NCBI GenBank assembly: GCA_021413535.1
Contig: JAIOQF010000218.1
Location: forward strand, 1 to 7,723
Source: Verrucomicrobiota bacterium
GTDB taxonomy: Bacteria > Verrucomicrobiota > Verrucomicrobiia > Verrucomicrobiales > Verrucomicrobiaceae
DNA length: 7,723 bases
Direction of reading: 5' to 3'
The position numbers and the translations under genes are program-made. Shown piece after piece: positions 1 to 5,164 of this stretch. How positions within the stretch are numbered: position 1 is the first letter of the stretch; every line of letters begins with the position of its first letter. The notes beneath the pieces are model-generated. The model saw only the letters and a program-made list of their open reading frames with translations. It did no database searches and was not told the origin of the DNA.

Positions 1-1
1 G

Positions 2-448
2 CGCAACGAGCGCAGCGCCAGTGCAGGCGCCAAGTGCTCATCCTACGCTGACAACATCCTGGCGCTCGGCGCCGCACATTCCCGAGGCGCGGGGGAAGCC
101 GTCTTCGCTAACACCCGGGGCGAACTCTGCGAAGGGGCAACGACCAATGTCTTTATCGTGCGCAACGGACGCACCTTCACGCCGCCGCTTTCTTCCGGCT
201 GTCTCCCCGGCATCACGCGCGAACTGGTGCTGGAATGCTGCTGCTCGCATGGCGATCCAATAGAGGAAAAAAAACTTTCCTTCTCGGCGTTGTTGCAGGC
301 CGAAGAAGCTTTTCTTACTTCATCCATCCGCGGCGTGCAGCCCATCTCGCACATTGACGGTCGGAAACTCACTCATGCCCCAGGCTCCACCACGCGCCGC
401 ATCGCCAGCCTTTATCAGAAACTCGTCCGGCAGCACGACGACCCATAA
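2..448 (+). CDS. Class IV PLP-dependent aminotransferase / aminodeoxychorismate lyase-like protein, 3' part
   Basis: The 5' end lies outside the window; 148 C-terminal residues are visible, ending at TAA 446-448. The fold is class IV (branched-chain aminotransferase / D-amino-acid aminotransferase / 4-amino-4-deoxychorismate lyase), which uses pyridoxal phosphate. The lysine at 32-34, in AKCSSYADN, is placed like the Schiff-base lysine of the family. It is followed by GEAVFANTRGELCEGATTN (cofactor-binding region), FTPPLSSGCLPGITRE (phosphate-binding loop) and, near the C-terminus, EEAFLTSSIRGVQPISHIDG. The SSIRGVQP stretch resembles aminodeoxychorismate lyases (PabC, p-aminobenzoate and folate synthesis) more than branched-chain enzymes, which usually show TGTAAEV there. 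Sub-family assignment from a fragment is uncertain, so no symbol is given. There is no frameshift in the visible part, and neighbouring genes give no pathway support. Confidence 0.88.
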   Translation, partial: RNERSASAGAKCSSYADNILALGAAHSRGAGEAVFANTRGELCEGATTNVFIVRNGRTFTPPLSSGCLPGITRELVLECCCSHGDPIEEKKLSFSALLQAEEAFLTSSIRGVQPISHIDGRKLTHAPGSTTRRIASLYQKLVRQHDDP

Positions 449-454
449 AATTTT

Positions 455-486
455 CTTCTTCGTTGAGCACCAGCAAGACGAGGAAG
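455..486 (+). other. Inverted repeat just after the aminotransferase stop codon
   Basis: CTTCTTCGT (455-463) can pair with ACGAGGAAG (478-486): nine base pairs including one G-U, with a 14-nt loop. It starts six bases after the stop codon, so it could be a 3'-end structure of the upstream gene. However, it is followed by an A-rich stretch and not a T-run, so it is not a classical intrinsic terminator. It overlaps the promoter-like elements of the next gene. Confidence 0.3.
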
Positions 487-493
487 CTATAAA
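463..493 (+). promoter_or_regulatory. Weak promoter-like -35/-10 pair upstream of the AP2-like gene
   Basis: TTGAGC (463-468; four of six match TTGACA) and TATAAA (488-493; five of six match TATAAT) are separated by 19 bp, longer than the usual 17. Transcription would start near 500 and give a leader of roughly 20 nt before the ATG at 519. This is consensus matching by eye. The housekeeping sigma factor of the organism is unknown, so the call is weak. Confidence 0.25.
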
Positions 494-518
494 ACAAAAC
501 CCATAAACCACCACTGCC

Positions 519-983
519 ATGGCAAGAAAACCAAACCCAAACCAAAACATCACGCGCATCGAAACACGCGCAGTCGAAGGACGTCGTCCCATCCGCGGAT
601 GGGAAGTGCGTATCTATCGGCGAGGCGTGCGTTTCAACCGATTCTTCTCCGACTCCGCTCACGGCGGCAAGGCGAAGGCCTTGGAAGAATCGCGTGCAGT
701 TCGTGACAAGATGGAGCGCAAAATGAAGCCCTTCACCCGTCGGGAACTTGCGGAAAAAATCACCGCCCGCAACACCTCAGGTCACCGGGGCATCCGCCTG
801 CGCAAGACCAACATCAAGGTCGGCGATAAAGTCTACAGCTACGACCACGTCGAAGCCTCATGGAGTCCTGAACCAGGCAAAGTAGTGAAAAAATCCTTCT
901 CGGTCGAAAAACTCGGCATGGAGAACGCCTGGAAACTGGCCATCGAGGCCCGCGACAAAGCGATTGCCAAGTTGAAGGACTAA
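519..983 (+). CDS. Small basic protein with two AP2-like DNA-binding units
   Basis: This 154-residue protein is very rich in Lys and Arg and has no signal peptide or membrane segment, so it is probably a cytoplasmic nucleic-acid-binding protein. Residues 87-152 fit an AP2/ERF-like domain: SGHRGIRLRKT, then a strand ending in EASWSP, then KKSFSVEKLG and a helix ENAWKLAIEARDKAIAKL. Residues about 11-65 look like a second copy: GWEVRIYRRGVRFNRFFSD, then HGGKAKALEESRAVRDKM. Both halves share the order strand with Trp, Arg/Lys-rich strand, F-S, Gly, then an Ala-rich helix with RDK. AP2 domains are known from plant transcription factors and from bacterial and phage homing endonucleases. Here no nuclease or integrase domain is fused. 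The start at 519 is the first ATG of the frame and has no Shine-Dalgarno sequence. The biological role is unknown; a DNA-binding or regulatory role is inferred from the fold only. Confidence 0.8.
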   Translation: MARKPNPNQNITRIETRAVEGRRPIRGWEVRIYRRGVRFNRFFSDSAHGGKAKALEESRAVRDKMERKMKPFTRRELAEKITARNTSGHRGIRLRKTNIKVGDKVYSYDHVEASWSPEPGKVVKKSFSVEKLGMENAWKLAIEARDKAIAKLKD

Positions 984-1000
984 GCGCAACCATCGGCCAA

Positions 1001-1068
1001 GAGTTTCCGGATTCAGGGCGCTGCGGCACTCCCGCCCCGGCTGAATCCCGGAACTCAAGGTCTTGTTT
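1001..1068 (+). terminator. Long terminator-like hairpin after the AP2-like gene
   Basis: Arms 1001-1016 (GAGTTTCCGGATTCAG) and 1041-1056 (CTGAATCCCGGAACTC) pair over 16 positions: 14 Watson-Crick pairs, one G-U and one C-C mismatch. An extra GGCG/CGCC pairing (1017-1020 with 1033-1036) is possible inside the loop. A T-rich stretch TCTTGTTT follows at 1061-1068 after four bases. It begins 18 nt past the stop codon at 981-983. This fits an intrinsic terminator that ends the AP2 transcript before the DUF1080 gene. Confidence 0.55.
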
Positions 1069-1070
1069 CA

Positions 1071-1100
1071 AGCGAGTGAATGCTGCGGTTCATTCTCGCT
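1071..1100 (+). other. Second hairpin in the leader of the DUF1080 gene
   Basis: AGCGA (1071-1075) and GAATG (1078-1082) pair with CATTC (1091-1095) and TCGCT (1096-1100), with a GT bulge and an 8-nt loop. It begins 14 nt after the right arm of the preceding hairpin and ends 36 nt before the ATG at 1137. It overlaps the alternative upstream ATG at 1080, which argues that this stretch is untranslated leader. Its function is unknown; it may simply be part of the terminator region. Confidence 0.3.
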
Positions 1101-1136
1101 CGACAAGCATCACCGCATCGTGCAAGCTGCGCGTCC

Positions 1137-1784
1137 ATGAAAACGATCCTGCTTGCCCTCACGATACTAGCTTCGTTCACATTCAATCCCGCTCTCCGCG
1201 CTGAAGACGGCTGGATTTCTCTCTTCAACGGCAAAGATCTCGCGGGCTGGAAGTCAAATGATGAGGCTCCCGGTGTATTTTCAGTGGAAAACGGCGAGCT
1301 AAAAGTCAGCGGTGGTCGCGCGCACCTGTTCTACGTCGGCGCTGATGGCGCGGCAAAATTCAAGAATTTTGAACTGAAAGCCAAAGTAAAAACCACGCCC
1401 GGCTCCAACAGCGGCATTTACATTCACACTGAATTCCAAGAAAAAGGCTGGCCCGCCAAGGGCTACGAGTGCCAGGTCAACGCCACGCACTCGGACAATA
1501 AGAAAACAGGCGGACTCTACGCCGTGCAGGACGTTTTGAACAACGCGCCTAACAAAGACAACGAGTGGTTTGACTACTCGATCAAGGTCGAAGGCAAACG
1601 CATCACCATCAGCATCGATGGCAAAGTCACCGTGGATTGGACGGAGCCCGAAGGCTGGGATCCGGCCACCGCGCTGAAAAATATGCCGGGACGCAAATTG
1701 AGCGAAGGCACGATCGCCCTTCAGGGGCATGATCCCAAAAGCACGACCTTCTACAAAGACATCTTCATCAAGCTGCTCCCGTGA
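1137..1784 (+). CDS. Secreted DUF1080 / 3-keto-disaccharide hydrolase family protein
   Basis: The product is 215 residues with a clear Sec signal peptide: MKTILLALTILASFTFNPA, followed by ALRA and probable cleavage before EDGW (around residue 22). The mature part is a single DUF1080 (Pfam 3keto-disac_hyd) beta-sandwich of the usual size of about 190 residues. Hallmarks in order are SLFNGKDLAGWK (28-39), NSGIYIHTEF (91-100), GYECQV (109-114), TGGLY (124-128), NEWFDYSIKVEGKRITISIDG (142-162) and GTIALQGHDP (191-200). Members are abundant in Verrucomicrobiota, Planctomycetota and Bacteroidota. Characterised ones act on 3-keto-glycosides, so a periplasmic role in carbohydrate breakdown is likely, but the substrate cannot be read here. 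The frame is open from an ATG at 1080. I chose 1137 because it places the signal peptide at the N-terminus, while the extra 19 residues are arginine-rich and unlike a leader. No Shine-Dalgarno sequence precedes either start. Confidence 0.9.
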   Translation: MKTILLALTILASFTFNPALRAEDGWISLFNGKDLAGWKSNDEAPGVFSVENGELKVSGGRAHLFYVGADGAAKFKNFELKAKVKTTPGSNSGIYIHTEFQEKGWPAKGYECQVNATHSDNKKTGGLYAVQDVLNNAPNKDNEWFDYSIKVEGKRITISIDGKVTVDWTEPEGWDPATALKNMPGRKLSEGTIALQGHDPKSTTFYKDIFIKLLP

Positions 1785-1810
1785 CGCGTGGGACGCGCGA
1801 AGTTAATAGT
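1785..1810 (+). terminator. Short GC-rich hairpin directly after the DUF1080 stop codon
   Basis: CGCGT (1785-1789) pairs with ACGCG (1793-1797) around a GGG loop, starting at the first base after the TGA. An AT-rich but not T-only stretch (GTTAATAGTT, 1801-1810) follows after three bases. The stem is only five base pairs, so this is a weak terminator candidate. Confidence 0.25.
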
Positions 1811-1819
1811 TAAAGGCAA

Positions 1820-1887
1820 CGGGTTATGAAAGGATGGGGAACCAAATCCGTCTCCAGAACCGCCAATAATTAATAAATCATAACCCG
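1820..1887. repeat. Perfect 10-bp inverted repeat upstream of the ABC ATPase start
   Basis: CGGGTTATGA (1820-1829) and TCATAACCCG (1878-1887) are exact reverse complements, separated by 48 nt. The right arm ends six bases before the ATG of the ABC ATPase at 1894. The spacing is too wide for a typical single dimeric operator. It could be two binding sites, a long-range stem in the operon leader, or chance. The spacer is AT-rich at its right end (AATAATTAATAAA). Confidence 0.45.
1826..1873 (+). CDS. Possible 15-codon leader ORF, doubtful
   Basis: An ATG lies inside the left arm of the inverted repeat and opens a 15-codon frame, MKGWGTKSVSRTANN, that stops with TAA just before the right arm. 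The AAAGG at 1813-1817 is 8 nt upstream and could act as a weak ribosome site. The position, between the two arms and upstream of the ABC operon, is suggestive of a leader peptide. A frame this short is expected by chance, and no run of regulatory codons is seen. It is listed because it would otherwise be missed. Confidence 0.12.
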   Translation: MKGWGTKSVSRTANN

Positions 1888-1893
1888 AATTCC

Positions 1894-2823
1894 ATGATTG
1901 AAGTCAACTCCCTCACCAAGCAGTATGCCGGACGCACTGCTGTGGACGGATTGACCTTCAGTGTCGAAGCTGGCCAGTGCGTCGGCTTCCTCGGGCCCAA
2001 TGGCGCAGGCAAGAGCACCACGATGCGCATCCTCGCTGGCTACCTTTCGCCGACGAGTGGCACTGCGCGGGTCAATGGGTTCGATGTCTTTCATGAATCC
2101 ATCAAGGCGCGTCAAAGCATCGGCTACATGCCGGAGAACGCCCCGCTCTATCTCGACATGCGCGTGAATGAATATCTTCATTTCCGTGGCGCACTCAAGG
2201 GACTCCGCGGCCGGGAGCTTCGTAAACGCGGCGACGATGTCATGGAAGCCTGCGGACTTACGGCTTCGAAACGCAAGATCATCGCCACCTTGTCCAAAGG
2301 CTTTCGACAGCGCGTCGCTTTGGCCGATGCGCTCATCAGCCGTCCGCCGCTGCTCATTCTCGACGAACCCTCCAACGGACTCGATCCGCTCCAGATGCGC
2401 CACATTCGCGAGCTGCTGGCGGAATTGAGGCCGGAGCAGACCATCTTGCTCTCCACTCATCTTCTCGGCGAAGTCGAGCAAAGCTGTGATCGCGTCCTGC
2501 TGATTCATCGTGGTCAGATTTGCGCGGATGACAGTCCGCGCAATCTCGTGCGTAAATTGCGCGCCGCCACTGACGTTAAACTCGAACTCCAAGGCCAGGG
2601 CCCCTTCGATGAAGAGCTCGCCAAAATCAGCGGGGTTCGTAAAATCACTGAGCGCAAGGCCGATGGCGATTGGAAACGGTTTACCCTCCGCGTCGAAGCC
2701 CGCGCCGACGTGCGGGCCGCGATCTTTGAAGTCGCACTGCAAAAGCAATGGCACATCCGCGAACTCCACCGCGAACTCCCCAGCCTCGAAGATGTCTTCG
2801 TCGAGCTCACCGAGGGCAAGTAA
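1894..2823 (+). CDS. ABC transporter ATP-binding protein, GldA-like (ABC-2 type)
   Basis: This 309-residue cytoplasmic nucleotide-binding subunit should power the permease encoded next. All ATPase motifs are intact: Walker A GPNGAGKST (34-42), Q-loop region IGYMPENAPLY (76-86), signature LSKGFRQR (133-140), Walker B LLILDEP (153-159), D-loop NGLDP (161-165) and H-loop STHL with His189. GYMPENAPLY and the LSKGFRQR signature are typical of the GldA / ABC-2 drug-and-polysaccharide branch. The C-terminal part (about 220-309) is the extra domain of that branch, ending in PSLEDVFVELT. The start at 1894 directly precedes the conserved MIEV first strand and lies next to the inverted repeat 1820-1887. 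The permease begins 16 nt after the stop, consistent with co-transcription. The transported substrate is unknown. A GldA symbol is avoided because the rest of the gliding machinery is not seen. Confidence 0.93.
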   Translation: MIEVNSLTKQYAGRTAVDGLTFSVEAGQCVGFLGPNGAGKSTTMRILAGYLSPTSGTARVNGFDVFHESIKARQSIGYMPENAPLYLDMRVNEYLHFRGALKGLRGRELRKRGDDVMEACGLTASKRKIIATLSKGFRQRVALADALISRPPLLILDEPSNGLDPLQMRHIRELLAELRPEQTILLSTHLLGEVEQSCDRVLLIHRGQICADDSPRNLVRKLRAATDVKLELQGQGPFDEELAKISGVRKITERKADGDWKRFTLRVEARADVRAAIFEVALQKQWHIRELHRELPSLEDVFVELTEGK

Positions 2824-2839
2824 ACTCTCATCATTCTTC

Positions 2840-3598
2840 ATGCGCATCCTCAGCACGCTATTCTTCAAGGAAATTCGTTCGCTCTTCTTCTCGCCGGTGG
2901 CGTGGGTGGTGCTGGCGATGGTGATGCTGATCAACGGCCTGTCATTTCATGCTGCCGTTGCCATGCTCGAAAGCGGCCCGCAGTCTCAAAGCATCGTGGC
3001 GCTGACATTTTTTTCCCGCTGGTTCTGGCTTTCTTATTTCTTCATTTTTCCGCTGCTGACCATGCGCCTCTTTGCCGAGGAACGGAAAATGGGCACATAC
3101 GAGACGCTGTTTACTGCGCCAGTTCATACCTGGCAGGTGGTGCTGGCGAAGTTTTCCGCCGCTATGTTTTTCTATTGTCTGCTCTGGCTGCCCAGCCTGG
3201 GAAATTTCCATCTGTTTCAGTTTATGACCAAGGGCGCGACGGAGATTCCGCAGGGACAGATCATTGGATCTTATCTCCTCCTGTTCTTTCTGGGCCTGTT
3301 CAATATTGCGGCGGGTTGCTTTGCTTCAGCGCTGACATCAAACCAGATCGTCGCGGCAGCACTCTCTTTCACGATCAGCCTGCTGCACTTTCTCCTGGGC
3401 GTTTTCGTTCTCTACCTTGGCGCGGGTGTGCCGCCGTTGTTCCAGGGATTCGTTCATTACTTTGCTACCGTGGAGCATATTCCCTCCTTTACCAACGGCC
3501 TGCTCGACACCCGTCCTCTGGTTTATTATTCGAGTCTGATGATCGTATTTCTCGCACTGACTCATCACGTTTTGGAATTCCGCCGCTGGCGTCTGTGA
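2840..3598 (+). CDS. ABC-2 type transporter permease, GldF-like, six membrane helices
   Basis: The product is 252 residues and forms the membrane channel subunit for the preceding ATPase. Six hydrophobic segments are visible at roughly 18-40, 58-76, 105-127, 140-165, 168-194 and 228-246. Between helices 2 and 3 lies the conserved ABC-2 coupling region RLFAEERKMGTYETLFTAPV (76-95), followed by TWQVVLAKF, which contacts the ATPase in this family. The frame is open further upstream inside the ATPase gene. I chose the ATG at 2840 because the product then starts MRILSTLFFKEIRSLFFSP, the usual cytoplasmic N-terminal helix, and leaves a 16-nt gap. The next gene starts after only 3 nt, so translation is probably coupled. 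There is no Shine-Dalgarno sequence. The fold and partner are confident; the substrate is unknown. Confidence 0.9.
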   Translation: MRILSTLFFKEIRSLFFSPVAWVVLAMVMLINGLSFHAAVAMLESGPQSQSIVALTFFSRWFWLSYFFIFPLLTMRLFAEERKMGTYETLFTAPVHTWQVVLAKFSAAMFFYCLLWLPSLGNFHLFQFMTKGATEIPQGQIIGSYLLLFFLGLFNIAAGCFASALTSNQIVAAALSFTISLLHFLLGVFVLYLGAGVPPLFQGFVHYFATVEHIPSFTNGLLDTRPLVYYSSLMIVFLALTHHVLEFRRWRL

Positions 3599-3601
3599 AT
3601 C

Positions 3602-5089
3602 ATGACTGACCAGAAAGACATTACACCCAGACAGGTTGCGCCGCGCTCTCTGCATCGCTGGGGCATCGGCCTTAATGCACTGCTTCAGCTCGTCCTGCTG
3701 TTCGCGCTCTTCCTCATTGTAAACTACGCCAGCTATCACCATTTCGTCCTGCGCGATCTGACCCCGAGCCGCGATTACACCCTGAGCGAGAGAACCACCG
3801 GTTATCTGCGCAAGCTCAATAAGGATGTCTTCCTCACTCTCATCTTTACGCGCGACTCCGACACCATTCATGATTCACGCGCGCTGCTCGAAGAATTCCG
3901 CAGAGTCAAACGCACCCGGATCAGGGTGGATGAAATCGACCCCGCGCGCGATCTGGAACGCGCCGAAGAACTCAAGCTGCAAAATAACATCTCCCTGCAC
4001 GGCAATGGCATTCTGGTGCGGGCCGCCGACCGCGTGCGCTTCATCGGTGAGGAGGAACTCATCATTCGCGGCGCAGATGGCAATCGGGATGATCCCACGA
4101 TTGATTACCGGGGCGAGGACGCAGTGATCTCCGCGATTGTCGGCCTCATCGAAGGCAGCGTCCGTAAATTTTATTTCATCACGGGCAAGGGGGCCACGGG
4201 CGGTCGCGATGCCGCCCCCGATTTTGCCACGCTCGCAGACATCGGTCGCCGGCAAAACATTGAAACTGCACCCCTCAACTTTACCGACGTTACCGCCATT
4301 CCTCCCGATGCCGACGGACTCGTGCTTTCGGGTGCGCAATATGATTTGAGCGAACGCGAGCTGGCCATGCTGCAAGCATATTGGAATACGAAACGCGCGG
4401 CGCTTCTCGTGCTGCTGAATCCCAAAGGTGACACTCCGCGGTTGCACAATTTTCTGGCGGTCAATGGCGTTGCCCCTCGGACCGACCGGGTTCTTTTTGC
4501 AGAAAGCACCAGCGCTGGTCCGCGCAAGGAGTTCAGCGTTCAAGCCGTATTCCTCAACGATTCGCCCATCAGCAAGCCTTTCGCTGCTGCTGGAAGCCGC
4601 TTCAGCGGACAAACGCAGTCGCTCAATCTTGTCGGCACCGCGCCGGAATTTCGCGCGAAGCATATCGAAGTCACGCCGCTGATCGATGCCGCAGAACGTT
4701 ACTGGGGGGAGTCGCGCTATCTGGATGAAATTCCCAAGGCTGATGCCAATGATACGAAGCCCCCGGTTCATATCGCCGCCAGCGTGGAGCGCGGGGCGGT
4801 CTCCGACGAACGACTTCGCGTGGATAGCGCCCGCATGGTCATCGTCGGCAACGACACGCTGTTGAATCCAGCCACGCGACTGGCGGTCGACCAGGATTTT
4901 ATTTCCTCCTCCATCAACTGGATGCTGAATCGCGAGCGCCTCATGGGAATCACACCCAAGCGCAAGCAGTTCTTCCGCATCCAGCTTGCTGACGACCAGC
5001 GCCGCCAGATTTTTCAGACCACGGTGATCATGCTCCCTAGCGTCGCCCTGCTGCTGGGCTTTCTCGTCTGGTCGCACCGGCGTTCGTAA
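3602..5089 (+). CDS. GldG-like ABC transporter accessory protein (ABC_transp_aux domain), membrane-anchored
   Basis: This is a 495-residue protein with a short cytoplasmic N-terminus, a membrane helix at about 22-42, a large domain on the outer face of the membrane (about 43-470), a second helix at about 474-490 and a basic tail SHRRS. Family hallmarks are DLTPSRDYTLSERTTGYLRKL just after the first helix, VDEIDPARDLERAEEL (109-124), a central strand and loop FYFITGKGA (190-198), RMVIVGNDTLLNP (411-423) and FISSSINWMLNRERLMGITPK (433-453). These match the GldG / 'ABC-type uncharacterized transport system' family, which accompanies GldA/GldF-type transporters. The central loop reads GKGA where many members have GHGE. 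The start is 3 nt after the permease stop, so the genes are surely one operon. The role is inferred: an extracytoplasmic partner of the transporter that may bind substrate or couple to the envelope. No catalytic motif is recognised. Confidence 0.85.
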   Translation: MTDQKDITPRQVAPRSLHRWGIGLNALLQLVLLFALFLIVNYASYHHFVLRDLTPSRDYTLSERTTGYLRKLNKDVFLTLIFTRDSDTIHDSRALLEEFRRVKRTRIRVDEIDPARDLERAEELKLQNNISLHGNGILVRAADRVRFIGEEELIIRGADGNRDDPTIDYRGEDAVISAIVGLIEGSVRKFYFITGKGATGGRDAAPDFATLADIGRRQNIETAPLNFTDVTAIPPDADGLVLSGAQYDLSERELAMLQAYWNTKRAALLVLLNPKGDTPRLHNFLAVNGVAPRTDRVLFAESTSAGPRKEFSVQAVFLNDSPISKPFAAAGSRFSGQTQSLNLVGTAPEFRAKHIEVTPLIDAAERYWGESRYLDEIPKADANDTKPPVHIAASVERGAVSDERLRVDSARMVIVGNDTLLNPATRLAVDQDFISSSINWMLNRERLMGITPKRKQFFRIQLADDQRRQIFQTTVIMLPSVALLLGFLVWSHRRS

Positions 5090-5106
5090 TCGGTCACACC
5101 TTGCCC

Positions 5107-5162
5107 TCGCGTAAATCTGCGCTAGAAAGAATATCTTCCCGCAGATTGGCGCGAATTATTTT
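5107..5162 (+). terminator. Terminator-like hairpin between the GldG-like and DUF4340 genes (possible attenuator)
   Basis: Arms 5107-5121 (TCGCGTAAATCTGCG) and 5140-5154 (CGCAGATTGGCGCGA) pair over 15 positions: 13 Watson-Crick pairs, one G-U and one A-G mismatch. The loop is 18 nt and itself contains AAGA-ATA-TCTT. TTATTTT follows at 5156-5162, as in an intrinsic terminator. The ATG of the DUF4340 gene is at 5165, so the base of the stem is 10 nt from the start codon. It may partially end transcription after the first three genes, control access to the start, or be processed. A very weak promoter-like pair (TTGCCC 5101, TAGAAA 5123) lies in the same stretch. Confidence 0.55.
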
Positions 5163-5164
5163 AC

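Noticed and set aside
1080..1136. Upstream ATG extending the DUF1080 protein by 19 residues
   Set aside because: The extension would bury the signal peptide behind an arginine-rich stretch and overlaps a hairpin; the ATG at 1137 gives a standard exported protein.
2510..2839. In-frame upstream extension of the permease into the ATPase gene
   Set aside because: It would overlap the ATPase by over 300 nt and add a Ser/Lys/Pro-rich segment foreign to the family.
1870..2934. 354-codon minus-strand open frame covering the ABC ATPase gene
   Set aside because: The sense strand has every ABC ATPase motif intact; the antisense product has no recognisable fold and no gene context.
2902..3609. 235-codon plus-strand frame overlapping the permease in another frame
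   Set aside because: The product is Arg/Ser/Cys-rich with no membrane pattern, while the overlapping frame encodes a classical six-helix ABC-2 permease.
3875..5077. 400-codon open frame on the minus strand inside the GldG-like gene
   Set aside because: It is antisense to a gene with clear family motifs and operon context; its translation shows no recognisable domain. Long antisense frames are common in GC-rich coding DNA.
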